64,000 nucleotides of DNA from Paraburkholderia sabiae (GCF_030412785.1 NZ_CP125295.1:5270001-5334000); one strand, 5' to 3'. Shown: positions 28,022-37,014, counted from the first letter of the stretch. Notes: generated from the sequence alone by a model not told the origin. Translations and numbers: made by a program.

Positions 28022-28921
28022 TTGAACCGCTATTCCCTGTTCCTCATCGCCGCGATGCTGCTCGTCGGCAGCAACGTCGGTATCGGCAAATCGATTGTCG
28101 CGTTCGTTCCCGTTCCGCTCTTCGCTCTGCTGCGCTTCGTGATCGCCATGGCCGTGCTGTGGCCGCTGTTGCGCGTCGGCAAGCTGCGCCGCGTGAAAAA
28201 GGGCGAATGGCTCAATCTGTTCCTGCAGGCGCTGTTCGGCACATTCGGGTTTACGCTGCTGATGCTCAACGGCGTGCATCGAACGAGCGCCGTCGCGGCA
28301 GGCGTCATCACCAGCACGATACCCGCCGTCGTCGCGCTGTTCTCGTGGATCTTCCTCAAGGAAAAGCCCGATGGCCGCGCGCTCGCGTCCATAGCGCTCG
28401 CGATTGTCGGCGTGGTCGTGATCAATCTTGCACATGCCGATCAGAGCGCAGGCGCATCCAGCGAAAGCTCGTTTGCCGGCAACCTGATGGTGCTCGGCGC
28501 AGTCTGCTGCGAATCGCTCTACGTCATCCTGTCGCGCAGGCTCACGCAGACGCTCGCGCCCATCGACATCTGTGCATACACGCATCTGTTCGGCTTGCTG
28601 CTGATGCTGCCGCTCGGCGTGTCGTCGCTGCTCGCCTTCGATTACGCGAGCGTGCCCGCCAGCATCTGGGCGCTGGTGCTCTGGTATGGACTGTCGGCGA
28701 GCATCTTCTCGTTCTGGCTGTGGATGAAGGGCATCCGCCACGTGCCGGGCAGTCTCGCGGGCGTGTTCAGCGCGGTGCTGCCCGTCGCGGCCGCCGTCTA
28801 CGGCATCGTGTTTCTCGACGAACGGCCGACGCTCGCGCACGGCGTGGCGCTTGCGTGCGTGGTCGCGGGCATCGCGCTCGCCAGCCTGAAAGCGCGGCGC
28901 GTGCCGCCCGTGGCGTCGTAG
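28022..28921 (+). CDS. EamA-family transporter
   Basis: The 299-residue protein has ten hydrophobic helices in two EamA (DMT) repeats. The first holds VPVPLFALLRFVIAMAVLWPLL. The second ends VFSAVLPVAAAVYGIVFLDERPT, the usual repeat-final motif. Translation starts at a TTG (MNRYSLFLIAAMLLV), with no better in-frame codon upstream. Members export amino acids, metabolites or drugs; the substrate is unknown. It is monocistronic. Confidence 0.82.
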   Translation: MNRYSLFLIAAMLLVGSNVGIGKSIVAFVPVPLFALLRFVIAMAVLWPLLRVGKLRRVKKGEWLNLFLQALFGTFGFTLLMLNGVHRTSAVAAGVITSTIPAVVALFSWIFLKEKPDGRALASIALAIVGVVVINLAHADQSAGASSESSFAGNLMVLGAVCCESLYVILSRRLTQTLAPIDICAYTHLFGLLLMLPLGVSSLLAFDYASVPASIWALVLWYGLSASIFSFWLWMKGIRHVPGSLAGVFSAVLPVAAAVYGIVFLDERPTLAHGVALACVVAGIALASLKARRVPPVAS

Positions 28922-29154
28922 CCTGCGCGCGCCGTTGCGCCTGTTCATGCAGCCCTGCGCGGCTCGGAACGGCTGTCACGGATCACGCTGTACAATAACG
29001 CGCCCAACGCGCTCCGCCGGCCGGTTTTGTCCGCGCCGCCTGACCTTCGGTCGTTCGCTTTTCGTGTGATCCACCGTCGTCGATGCGAGCGCGCCCGTGC
29101 CCGCTGTCATTCGTCCATCGTCATCTCGAAGCGCCAATACTACGCCGACCACTC

Positions 29155-29757
29155 ATGACCGCTCCACGCCCCGCTTCACCCGGCCAGTCACGCCGCATGC
29201 GTCTTCTGCCTTCCGTGATCTTCATGAGCCGCTGGCTGCAGGTGCCGCTCTATCTGGGCCTGATCGTCGCGCAAGGCGTCTACGTCGTGCTGTTCGCGAA
29301 GGAAGTCTGGCACCTCGTCACGCACGCAATGACGCTTGACGAAACCAACATCATGCTCGTCGTGCTCAGCCTGATCGACGTGGTGATGATCTCGAACCTG
29401 CTGATCATGGTGATCGTCGGCGGGTATGAAACGTTTGTCTCGCGCCTCGGCCTGGAAGGTCATCCCGACGAACCCGAATGGCTCGACCATGTGAACGCGG
29501 GCGTGCTGAAGGTGAAGCTGTCGATGGCGCTGATCGGCATCTCGTCGATTCACCTGCTCAAGACCTTCATCGACCCCGACAAACACTCGCAGCAGGCCGT
29601 AATGTGGCAGGTGATCATCCACGTCACGTTCCTCGTGTCGGCGCTGGTAATGGCGCTGGTCGACCGGCTGACCACGCATACGCACCCCGCGCATTTCCAC
29701 GAGCCCGCTGCACACGGCAACCACACAACGATTTCCAACTCCCCTGAAGGCGCATGA
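29155..29757 (+). CDS. UPF0114 (YqhA/TIGR00645) membrane protein
   Basis: The protein is about 200 residues with three to four membrane helices. It carries the family signature WLQVPLYLGLIVAQGVYVVLF, then ETNIMLVVLSLIDVVMISNLLIMVIVGGYETFVSRL and a final hydrophobic pair. UPF0114 proteins are inner-membrane proteins of unknown function. The C-terminal tail is His-rich (THTHPAHFHEPAAHGNH). The start may be the ATG at 29155 or at 29197 (MRLLPSVIF). It precedes the fumarase gene by 60 bases and may be cotranscribed with it. Confidence 0.83.
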   Translation: MTAPRPASPGQSRRMRLLPSVIFMSRWLQVPLYLGLIVAQGVYVVLFAKEVWHLVTHAMTLDETNIMLVVLSLIDVVMISNLLIMVIVGGYETFVSRLGLEGHPDEPEWLDHVNAGVLKVKLSMALIGISSIHLLKTFIDPDKHSQQAVMWQVIIHVTFLVSALVMALVDRLTTHTHPAHFHEPAAHGNHTTISNSPEGA

Positions 29758-29817
29758 GCGACTCTCGTTATCGAGCAGTCGCCATAACAAACGCCACAAT
29801 GCCCCACTGAGCTAGCC

Positions 29818-31341
29818 ATGACCGTCATCAAACAGGAAGACCTGATCCAGAGTATTGCGGACTCGCTGCAGTACATCAGCTATTACCATCCGCTCGATTA
29901 CATCGAGGCGCTCGGCCGCGCGTACGAACGCGAAGAGAGCCCCGCCGCGAAGGACGCCATCGCGCAGATCCTGACGAACAGCCGCATGTGCGCGGAAGGC
30001 AAGCGCCCGATCTGCCAGGACACGGGCATCGTCACGGTGTTCGTGAAGGTCGGCATGGACGTGCGATGGGACGGCGCGACGATGGGCGTCACCGACATGA
30101 TCAACGAAGGCGTGCGCCGTGGTTATCTGAACCCGGACAACGTGCTGCGCGCGTCGATCGTGTCGCCGCCCGAAGGCGGCCGCAAGAACACGAAGGACAA
30201 CACGCCCGCCGTGATCCACTACGAGATCGTGCCGGGCAACACCGTTGACGTTCAGGTCGCGGCCAAGGGCGGTGGCTCGGAGAACAAGTCGAAGTTTGCG
30301 ATGCTGAACCCGTCGGATTCGATCGTCGAATGGATTCTCAAGACCGTGCCGACGATGGGTGCAGGCTGGTGCCCGCCCGGCATGCTCGGCATCGGTATCG
30401 GCGGTACGGCTGAAAAGGCGATGGTCATGGCGAAGGAATCGCTGATGGACCCGATCGACATTCAGGACGTGATCGCACGCGGCCCGAAGGACTGGATCGA
30501 AGAACTGCGCGTCGAACTGCACGAGAAGGTCAACGCGCTCGGTATCGGCGCGCAAGGCCTGGGCGGTCTCGCCACCGTGCTCGACGTGAAGATCATGGCG
30601 GCACCGACGCACGCCGCGTCGAAGCCGATCGCGATCATCCCGAACTGCGCGGCCACGCGCCACGCGCACTTCACGCTCGACGGCTCGGGCGTCGCGAAGC
30701 TCACGCCGCCGCCGCTCGACGCATGGCCGAAGGTCACGTGGCAGCCGAACACGGAAACCAGCAAGCGCGTCGATCTGAACACGCTTACGCCGGAACAAGT
30801 CGCGTCGTGGACGCCGGGCCAGACGCTGCTGCTGTCGGGCAAGATGCTGACGGGCCGCGACGCCGCGCACAAGCGCATCGCCGACATGCTCGCGAAGGGC
30901 GAAAAGCTGCCCGTCGACTTCACGAACCGCGTGATCTACTACGTCGGCCCGGTCGATCCCGTCCGCGACGAAGCCGTCGGCCCGGCAGGCCCGACCACGG
31001 CGACGCGCATGGACAAGTTCACGGAAACGATGCTCGCGCAAACGGGCCTGATCTCGATGATCGGCAAGGCCGAGCGCGGTCCCGTCGCGATCGAGGCGAT
31101 CAAGAAGCACAAGGCCGCGTATCTGATGGCCGTGGGCGGCGCGGCGTACCTCGTGTCGAAGGCGATCCGCAGCGCGAAGGTGCTCGCGTTCGAAGACCTC
31201 GGCATGGAAGCCATCTATGAGTTCGACGTGCAGGACATGCCCGTGACGGTCGCCGTCGATTCGAACGGCACCTCCGTTCATCAGACGGGACCGAAGGAAT
31301 GGCAGGCGAAGATCGGTAAGATTCCCGTCGCGACTGCCTGA
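29818..31341 (+). CDS. fumA: Class I (iron-sulfur) fumarate hydratase
   Basis: At 507 residues this is the length of single-chain class I fumarases. It interconverts fumarate and malate in the TCA cycle with a labile [4Fe-4S] cluster. The cluster cysteines fall in conserved motifs (RPICQDTGIV, GAGWCPPG and IPNCAATRHAHF). The C-terminal beta-type domain shows GPTTATRMDKFTE and the conserved end. A strong terminator follows 22 bases after the stop. The oxygen-sensitive enzyme sits just upstream of the iron-storage gene bfr. Confidence 0.95.
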   Translation: MTVIKQEDLIQSIADSLQYISYYHPLDYIEALGRAYEREESPAAKDAIAQILTNSRMCAEGKRPICQDTGIVTVFVKVGMDVRWDGATMGVTDMINEGVRRGYLNPDNVLRASIVSPPEGGRKNTKDNTPAVIHYEIVPGNTVDVQVAAKGGGSENKSKFAMLNPSDSIVEWILKTVPTMGAGWCPPGMLGIGIGGTAEKAMVMAKESLMDPIDIQDVIARGPKDWIEELRVELHEKVNALGIGAQGLGGLATVLDVKIMAAPTHAASKPIAIIPNCAATRHAHFTLDGSGVAKLTPPPLDAWPKVTWQPNTETSKRVDLNTLTPEQVASWTPGQTLLLSGKMLTGRDAAHKRIADMLAKGEKLPVDFTNRVIYYVGPVDPVRDEAVGPAGPTTATRMDKFTETMLAQTGLISMIGKAERGPVAIEAIKKHKAAYLMAVGGAAYLVSKAIRSAKVLAFEDLGMEAIYEFDVQDMPVTVAVDSNGTSVHQTGPKEWQAKIGKIPVATA

Positions 31342-31363
31342 AGATTTGCTTTGTTTTAAGGAA

Positions 31364-31392
31364 GCCGGGACGTTATAGTCCCGGCTTTTTTT
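31364..31392 (+). terminator. Rho-independent terminator of fumA
   Basis: A perfect 8-base stem (GCCGGGAC/GTCCCGGC) with a 6-base loop is followed by seven T residues. Confidence 0.93.
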
Positions 31393-31411
31393 ATTGTTCA
31401 CGCGAATACAA

Positions 31412-31437
31412 TTAAATTGCGTGAATGATTCTCAACA
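31412..31437. promoter_or_regulatory. Fur-box-like sequence upstream of bfr
   Basis: Read on the minus strand, the segment around 31420-31436 contains TTGAGAATCATTCACGC, which shares the GAGAATCATT core of proteobacterial Fur sites. It lies about 75 bases before bfr. One half-site is good and the other degenerate. Confidence 0.4.
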
Positions 31438-31511
31438 ACCATATTCGTCCTTGGCTTTTGGTTTTTAGGCGTTTATTGTTGTGGGAAAACCCGCACTAAC
31501 AAGGAAAGATC

Positions 31512-31991
31512 ATGCAAGGCGATAAAAAGGTCATCGAATATCTGAACGCCCAGTTGAAGAACGAACTGACCGCGATCAATCAGTATTTTCTGCACGCGCG
31601 GATGTACAAGCACTGGGGTCTGGAGAAGCTCGGCAAGCATGAGTACGACGAATCGATCGGTGAAATGAAGCACGCCGACATGCTGATCGAGCGCATTTTC
31701 ATGCTCGACGGCCTGCCGAATCTGCAAGATCTTCACAAGCTGCTGATTGGCGAAGAAACCAAGGAAATTCTCGAGTGCGATTTGAAACTCGAACAGATTT
31801 CACAGAGCACGTGTAAAGAAGCGATCGCTTATTGCGAATCGGTGCGCGATTTCATCTCGCGCGAAATCTTCACGACGATTCTCGACGACACGGAAGAACA
31901 TATCGACTGGCTCGAAACGCAGATCGATCTGATCGACAAGGTCGGCATCCAGAATTACCAGCAATCGGCGATGGGTTCGCCGGAAGAATAA
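31512..31991 (+). CDS. bfr: Bacterioferritin
   Basis: The 159-residue four-helix protein is the normal bacterioferritin size. It stores iron as a 24-mer shell with ferroxidase centres and haem between subunits. The ferroxidase ligands are visible in [22 protein letters not shown] and in the helix containing [14 protein letters not shown]. The latter includes the methionine expected to ligate haem. AAGGAAAG precedes the ATG. The Fur-box-like site and the nearby bfd gene fit a storage-release pair. Confidence 0.95.
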   Translation: MQGDKKVIEYLNAQLKNELTAINQYFLHARMYKHWGLEKLGKHEYDESIGEMKHADMLIERIFMLDGLPNLQDLHKLLIGEETKEILECDLKLEQISQSTCKEAIAYCESVRDFISREIFTTILDDTEEHIDWLETQIDLIDKVGIQNYQQSAMGSPEE

Positions 31992-32084
31992 GACAAACCG
32001 TGAGCAGGAAGCGTCCCGAGTCCTGCTACACTTCTGCGGTCCGATCCGCGCAACGTTCAAGCAGCGCTGCGCGGATTTTCTTAT

Positions 32085-32987
32085 ATGGCTTCCGTTGAAA
32101 CCATGATCGCTTCGTCCCCCGCCTCTGCCGTGTCCAATTCGTCGCCAACGCTCGATCCGCGCGCGCCCGTCGGCATTTTCGATTCGGGTCTGGGCGGATT
32201 GTCGGTGCTTCGCGCGGTTCGCTCGGTGCTGCCGAACGAAGCGCTCGTCTACGTCGCGGATTCGCTGTACGCGCCCTACGGCGAGCGCGACGACGATTTC
32301 ATCGCGGACCGCACGCTCGCGATCGGCGAATGGCTCGTCGCGCAGGGTGCGAAGGCGCTGATCGTCGCGTGCAATACGGCGACCGCGCAATCGATCGCGC
32401 TGGTGCGGGAAAAACTGCCGATTCAACTGATCGGCGTCGAACCGGGCGTGAAACCCGCGGCGCTGCAGTCGAAGTCGCGTGTGGCGGGCGTTCTCGCGAC
32501 CCGCGTCACGCTGCGCAGCGCGCGCTTCCAGGGCTTGCTCGAACGCTACGCCAGCGACTGCCGCTTTCTGTGCCAGCCCGGCCTCGGGCTCGTCGAAGCC
32601 GTGGAGCGCTGCGACATCGAATCGCCTGAATTGCGTGCGTTGCTTGCCAGCTACGTCCAGCCGATGCTCGACGCGGGCGCCGATACGCTGGTGCTCGGCT
32701 GTACGCACTACCCGTTTCTCGACGCGGCGATCCGCGACATCGCAGGCGACCGGCTGACGCTGATCGACACGAGCATCGCCATCGCCCGGCAACTGGAGCG
32801 CGTGCTCGATCAGCAAGGGCTGCGCTCGCCGGAACGCGACGCCGCGCCGCAGCCGCGCTTCTGCTCCACCAGCGACGGCGCGCATCTCAAACAGCTGACC
32901 GCGAGGCTGCTCGATATCGACGCGCCCGTCGAGCGCGTGCACATTCCGTCGCGCCGCACGCTCGCGCAGGACTCGCACGCCGCCTGA
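32085..32987 (+). CDS. murI: Glutamate racemase
   Basis: The protein is about 300 residues and makes D-glutamate for peptidoglycan. The two catalytic cysteines lie in VACNTATA and LGCTHYPFL. The N-terminal PVGIFDSGLGGLSVLRAV and VADSLYAPYGER blocks are conserved. The N-terminus before PVGIFDSG is longer than in most MurI, so the ATG at 32103 is a plausible alternative start. It lies between bfr and bfd but is functionally unrelated. Confidence 0.94.
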   Translation: MASVETMIASSPASAVSNSSPTLDPRAPVGIFDSGLGGLSVLRAVRSVLPNEALVYVADSLYAPYGERDDDFIADRTLAIGEWLVAQGAKALIVACNTATAQSIALVREKLPIQLIGVEPGVKPAALQSKSRVAGVLATRVTLRSARFQGLLERYASDCRFLCQPGLGLVEAVERCDIESPELRALLASYVQPMLDAGADTLVLGCTHYPFLDAAIRDIAGDRLTLIDTSIAIARQLERVLDQQGLRSPERDAAPQPRFCSTSDGAHLKQLTARLLDIDAPVERVHIPSRRTLAQDSHAA

Positions 32988-33173
32988 GACCGACCTACGG
33001 CGGTCTCGCGCGGCCTTTGCGCTGCGTCATTTTGATGCGCGGGTCCGGCATGAATCGCGCCTCGGCCAGCGGCAAAAGCGCCGCCACGTCGTTTCCCCAC
33101 CGGTTGAAACCCTTCTAACAGGCTGGTTTTGTTACAAAAATTTGCCTCGGGCGCTTGCCAAACGGCCCAAACA

Positions 33174-33194
33174 AAATGATAATAATTCGCATTA
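33174..33194. promoter_or_regulatory. Fur box upstream of bfd-tonB-exbBD
   Basis: AAATGATAATAATTCGCATTA closely follows the 19-base Fur consensus of alternating GATAAT/ATTATC elements. It lies 23 bases before the bfd ATG, overlapping the probable promoter, as for iron-repressed genes. Confidence 0.72.
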
Positions 33195-33216
33195 ACGTTA
33201 GCTATCGCGAGCTGTC

Positions 33217-33453
33217 ATGATTGTCTGCGTGTGCAAGTCTGTTTCCGACCGAAAAATCCGTGCATCGATTGCCGAAGGTATCGACACGTTCGACGAACTC
33301 CAGTTCGAGCTGGGCGTCGCCATGTGCTGTGGCAAGTGCGAGGAGTCCGTGCGGGACGTGATGGCACAAAGCGGCGTCTGCGCGAGCCACTGCGGCGTCG
33401 AGCATCACACGCAAGCTGTGCCGCTGACTTTCTACGAACGCAAGGCAGCCTGA
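33217..33453 (+). CDS. bfd: Bacterioferritin-associated ferredoxin (BFD-like [2Fe-2S] protein)
   Basis: The 78-residue protein has the four-cysteine [2Fe-2S] pattern of Bfd: MIVCVCKSVSDRKIR at the start and MCCGKCEESVRD further on, with an extra cysteine pair in GVCASHCGV. Bfd reduces bacterioferritin to release stored iron when iron is scarce, which matches the Fur box upstream. It opens a unit that continues to tonB after about 260 bases containing two tiny frames. Confidence 0.9.
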   Translation: MIVCVCKSVSDRKIRASIAEGIDTFDELQFELGVAMCCGKCEESVRDVMAQSGVCASHCGVEHHTQAVPLTFYERKAA

Positions 33454-33602
33454 AGCCGGATTCCACGATTCCCGGACTTCTCCGCGTTTCAACGTAGCGC
33501 TTCATCAGGCGCGCCGGTTCCGGGCGCCGTAGTTGTTTTGTTTCCGCCGTCAGCAAGCCAGTCCGACACCAGCCAGCGACGCCATTCTTCGAGGAGTTCG
33601 AA

Positions 33603-33665
33603 ATGGAATTGCTGATCGGTTTTCTGACCACCGTTTGTATCTCGTTGCTGATATTCCGAACATGA
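33603..33665 (+). CDS. Putative 20-residue hydrophobic leader peptide before tonB
   Basis: The frame MELLIGFLTTVCISLLIFRT is a single membrane-helix peptide. It has GAGGAG 7 bases before its ATG. Its stop overlaps by ATGA the start of a 16-codon frame (33662-33712), which ends 2 bases before the tonB ATG. The chain of overlaps suggests translational coupling into tonB. It is too short for any homology argument, so expression is unproven. Confidence 0.35.
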   Translation: MELLIGFLTTVCISLLIFRT

Positions 33666-33714
33666 CGCTGTTTCGCATGACGTGCTGCATCGACGGCGCG
33701 CCGCCACGCTGACC

Positions 33715-34446
33715 ATGCAGGCCACGCCCTCTCTCCCAACCGGTTTCGCGCCGGACGCTTCTGCCCGAATCAATCCGCGTATCGCTACGGTGACGGGAAT
33801 CGTCATCGGACTTCACGTCGTCGCGCTGGCTATCGCCTTCACGGTGCGTGAGCTGCCGCCCGTGCCCGTCGAGACGCAGCGCACGATCACGGCGGAGCTG
33901 TTGCCGCCGCCGGCGCCCGCTGCCGCGCCCGTCGCGATCGAATCGGCCCCGCCGCCGAAGCCTGTGCCCGTGCAGAAGGTCAAGCCGAAGGTGCAGCCGC
34001 GCCCGACGCCCAAACCCACGCCGACTCCGATGCCCGTCGCCCAGGCGCCGTCGCAGCACGAGATCAGCGCGCCCGAAACGGCTCCTGCACCGCCCGCGCC
34101 TCCGGCACCGGCTGCGCCCGCAGCGCCTGCCGCACCCGTTGCGAAGCCGACGATGTCGATCACCGCGCCGAAAGACGCGTCGCATCTGAACTGCAGCATC
34201 GTCGAGCCGACGTATCCGGCGATGTCGCGCCGGCGCGGCGAGACGGGACGGGCGATTGTCCAGTTCATCCTGTCGGCGTCCGGCCGGATCGAAAACGTCG
34301 AACTGAAAAAGAGCAGTGGCTATGAACGCCTCGATCAGGCGGCGCTCGATGCTATCCGCTCCAGTTCGTGCAAGCCCTATGTAGTGGATGGCGAGGCGAC
34401 GCGCGTGCCTGCCGTTCAGCCGTTCGACTTCAGCCTGAACAACTGA
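33715..34446 (+). CDS. tonB: TonB energy-transducing protein
   Basis: The 243-residue protein has a single N-terminal membrane anchor (about residues 22-42, TGIVIGLHVVALAIAFTV). A long Pro-Ala/Lys-rich periplasmic spacer follows (PPAP..., PKPVPVQKVKPKVQPRPTPKPTP). The C-terminal TonB domain contains EPTYPAMSRRRGETGRAIVQF and AIRSSSCKPYV. It couples the proton motive force harvested by ExbBD to outer-membrane siderophore and haem receptors. It may start at the GTG 33 bases upstream. The exbB gene follows 37 bases later. Confidence 0.92.
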   Translation: MQATPSLPTGFAPDASARINPRIATVTGIVIGLHVVALAIAFTVRELPPVPVETQRTITAELLPPPAPAAAPVAIESAPPPKPVPVQKVKPKVQPRPTPKPTPTPMPVAQAPSQHEISAPETAPAPPAPPAPAAPAAPAAPVAKPTMSITAPKDASHLNCSIVEPTYPAMSRRRGETGRAIVQFILSASGRIENVELKKSSGYERLDQAALDAIRSSSCKPYVVDGEATRVPAVQPFDFSLNN

Positions 34447-34483
34447 TCAGCTGAAAAAGATTTCAAAGAAAAAAGGAATTGCC

Positions 34484-35215
34484 ATGCAGAACTACGGTAT
34501 TGCCCACGTCTGGGCACAAGGGGATTTCGTCACACGCGGCATCGCGTTGGCGTTGCTGATCATGTCGGTGCTGTCGTGGAGCGTGATCGTCGTCAAGAGC
34601 TGGAACGTGATGCGCCTGAACCGCCTCACCAAGAACGCCGAAAAGGCCTTCTGGCATTCGGACGATTTCGCCGACGGCGTGAAGAAGCTCGGCCGCGACA
34701 CGTCGTCGCCGGCTGAAAATCCGTTCCTCGCGCTCGCACTGTCGGGCCAGGAAGCCGCCGATCACCATCATCAGACGCAACCGCATCTGCACGACCGCAT
34801 GGACGTGTCCGACTGGGTCACGCGCTGCCTGAAGGACACGATGGACGAAAGCGTCGCGCGCATGCAGGCGGGTCTCGCGATCCTCGCGTCGATCGGCAGC
34901 ACGGCGCCGTTCGTCGGCCTGTTCGGCACGGTGTGGGGCATCTATCACGCGCTGCTGACGATCGGCGCGACGGGTCAGTCGTCGATCGATCAGGTCGCCG
35001 GTCCCGTCGGCGAAGCGCTGATCATGACGGCCTTCGGTCTGTTCGTCGCGATTCCCGCCGTGCTCGGCTACAACGCACTGACGCGCGCCAACAAGGGTAT
35101 CGTCAGCAAGCTGAACCGCTTTGCCCATGGTCTCCATGCGTTCTTCGTCACGGGCGCACGCCTGTCGTCGTCGAAACGCGGAGACGGTCTTCGGCTCGCG
35201 ACCCGCGCCAACTAA
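34484..35215 (+). CDS. exbB: ExbB proton-channel subunit
   Basis: The 243-residue inner-membrane protein has three helices. It carries the MotA/TolQ/ExbB core: ARMQAGLAILASIGSTAPFVGLFGTVWGIYHAL and EALIMTAFGLFVAIPAVLGYNAL. It forms the pentameric motor around ExbD that drives TonB. In the cytoplasmic loop there is a histidine-rich insertion (about residues 88-106, AADHHHQTQPHLHDRM), unusual for a core ExbB loop. AAAGGAATT precedes the ATG. Confidence 0.94.
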   Translation: MQNYGIAHVWAQGDFVTRGIALALLIMSVLSWSVIVVKSWNVMRLNRLTKNAEKAFWHSDDFADGVKKLGRDTSSPAENPFLALALSGQEAADHHHQTQPHLHDRMDVSDWVTRCLKDTMDESVARMQAGLAILASIGSTAPFVGLFGTVWGIYHALLTIGATGQSSIDQVAGPVGEALIMTAFGLFVAIPAVLGYNALTRANKGIVSKLNRFAHGLHAFFVTGARLSSSKRGDGLRLATRAN

Positions 35216-35231
35216 ATAGCGAGACATAGCG

Positions 35232-35651
35232 ATGGCAATGAGCCCTTTCGCCGGCGACGAAGACGACGGCCTCATGAACGAAATCAACATGACGCCGCTC
35301 GTCGACGTCATGTTGGTTCTCCTGATCGTGTTCATGGTGACGATCCCCGTGATCCGCCATGCGGTGAAGATCGACCTGCCGCACGCGAGCAGCCAGAAGG
35401 AAGACACGAAGCCCGCGCAGGTGACGGTTTCGATCGACGCCGACGGCAATCTGCTGTGGGACGAGCAGAAAATTTCCGACGACGTGCTGCAGGCGAAAAT
35501 CGCCGCGGCTGCCCAGCAGAATCCGCAGCCTGAGCTGCATCTCAGCGCAGATCGCAAGGTCGCGTACGAGAAAGTTGCAGAGGTGATGTCGGCGGCGCAG
35601 GCAGGCGGACTGACCAAGATCGGCTTCGTCACGGAGCCGAAGGCGCACTGA
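35232..35651 (+). CDS. exbD: ExbD proton-channel subunit
   Basis: The 139-residue protein has one membrane helix carrying the conserved aspartate in NMTPLVDVMLVLLIVFMVTIPV, the proton-translocating residue. A periplasmic domain follows, ending AAQAGGLTKIGFVTEP. It completes the TonB-ExbB-ExbD complex. It starts 16 bases after exbB and is followed by a strong terminator, closing the operon. Confidence 0.94.
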   Translation: MAMSPFAGDEDDGLMNEINMTPLVDVMLVLLIVFMVTIPVIRHAVKIDLPHASSQKEDTKPAQVTVSIDADGNLLWDEQKISDDVLQAKIAAAAQQNPQPELHLSADRKVAYEKVAEVMSAAQAGGLTKIGFVTEPKAH

Positions 35652-35702
35652 ACGCGCCGCCCTCGTCTGATCGAAAAAGCCCTGTTTTTCAGGGCCCAAA
35701 GT

Positions 35703-35736
35703 AAAAGGCCTTCATCGTCGGATGAAGGCCTTTTTT
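35703..35736 (+). terminator. Terminator of the tonB-exbBD operon
   Basis: A 14-base inverted repeat (arms AAAAGGCCTTCATC and GATGAAGGCCTTTT) with a GTCG loop and T run. The arms begin and end in A/T runs, so it may work in both directions. Confidence 0.92.
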
Positions 35737-35767
35737 CATGCGCACTCGGCGCCTTCGGGCGGCGGGA

Positions 35768-35884
35768 TCATTTTCCGTCGCTTCTGCTCTGGATCTGATC
35801 ACCACATGCGAATGCCGTGGTCGACACGGACAACGCTGTCAGCCCTATCAGGCTCACTATCAAAGCGGCCGTGATTTTTCGCAT
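35768..35884 (-). CDS. Tiny secreted peptide, hypothetical
   Basis: This 38-codon frame encodes MRKITAALIVSLIGLTALSV, then STTAFACGDQIQ and a short charged end. It is a clear Sec-type signal sequence with a candidate AFA cleavage site or AFAC lipobox-like end. AAGGAG sits 8 bases before the ATG, which supports real translation. The mature product would be about 12 residues with one cysteine. It is convergent with exbD and uses the opposite side of the terminator. The function is unknown. Confidence 0.55.
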   Translation of the reverse strand: MRKITAALIVSLIGLTALSVSTTAFACGDQIQSRSDGK

Positions 35885-36033
35885 AGGACGCTCCTTAGCG
35901 AAGGGATTTCAATATAAGCCTGTGAGCTTTTTCGTACAAGCCTGCGGCCATTGAAAGTATCCATCGCCGGCCGCGCTTAAATGGCAAAAACGATATTCCC
36001 TGCCCGCTCGGGACTACGCTGATACGCGATGCA

Positions 36034-37014
36034 TCAGGCAACCGCTGCTTTCAGGCGCAGATTCTTCGCCTCGCGCTCCGGACATTCCTGCTGGATATGC
36101 TTGCCCGTGTCGGGATCGAGCATCTCGACGAGATAGTCGACGAAGGTCCGCACTGCAGGCACCATGCCCTGGCGCGACAGGAACACGGCATAAAGCTGCG
36201 GCGACGGCAGCGTCCAGCCCGGCATCACGGGCGACAGCCGCCCGCTGCGCAACGCGGCGCCGTACATCATCTCCGGCAGCGCTGCGATGCCGACGCCCGC
36301 GAGCACTGCTTCCGTCACCGTCATCAGATCGGCCGACACGAGGCGCGGCTCATGCTCGTGCGCGTGGCGCGTGCCGTCGGGCGCGATCAGGTGATACACG
36401 TGACGGCCGTCGCCCGTGGGCGTGTCGAGCGTCTCGAAGCGCTTCAGATCGGCGGGCTCGAGCGGCGGCGCATTCTGGCTCAGGAGGCTCGGCGCGCCGA
36501 CCAGCATAGCCTGCGTGCGCCACAATGGCCGCACGACGATATTCGCGTTCTCGGGCGGCTCGGAGCGCACGCGCAGCGCGACGTCGATCGAATCTTCGAA
36601 CAGATCGACGACGCGATTCGTCACGCGCATCACGACGCGCACTTCCGGGTAACGATGCATGAATTCCGGCAGGATCTGCGACATGATGGTCTGCGAGATC
36701 GTCACGGGCACGCTCACGCGCACGGAGCCACGCGGCGACGCGCGCAGTTGCTGCACGACGTTGACGGCCGCCTGCGCCTCGGACAGCATCGCCTGACAGT
36801 GCTGGTAGAACAGCTGCCCTGCTTCCGTCAGCGCGAGCTTGCGCGTCGAGCGCTGCAAAAGGCGCACGCCGAGCGACGCCTCCAGCTCCGTCAGCCGGCG
36901 CGACAGGCGCGACTTCGAAATGCCGAGCACGCGTTCGGCGGCGGAAAACCCGCCGTGTTCGACGACCTGCGAGAAGTACATCAGGTCGTTCAGGTTATGC
37001 GAGTCGATCTTCAT
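36034..37014 (-). CDS. LysR-family transcriptional regulator
   Basis: The 326-residue protein has the N-terminal HTH NLNDLMYFSQVVEHGGFSAAERVLGISKSRLSRRLTELE (about residues 8-47) and a LysR substrate-binding domain. The SKSRLSRR recognition helix and general layout are those of the DsdC/AaeR-like group that regulates quinone- or aromatic-stress genes. It is divergent from the pirin gene, with 121 bases between. LysR-pirin pairs are common in Burkholderiales, and it probably controls pirin. Confidence 0.88.
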   Translation of the reverse strand: MKIDSHNLNDLMYFSQVVEHGGFSAAERVLGISKSRLSRRLTELEASLGVRLLQRSTRKLALTEAGQLFYQHCQAMLSEAQAAVNVVQQLRASPRGSVRVSVPVTISQTIMSQILPEFMHRYPEVRVVMRVTNRVVDLFEDSIDVALRVRSEPPENANIVVRPLWRTQAMLVGAPSLLSQNAPPLEPADLKRFETLDTPTGDGRHVYHLIAPDGTRHAHEHEPRLVSADLMTVTEAVLAGVGIAALPEMMYGAALRSGRLSPVMPGWTLPSPQLYAVFLSRQGMVPAVRTFVDYLVEMLDPDTGKHIQQECPEREAKNLRLKAAVA

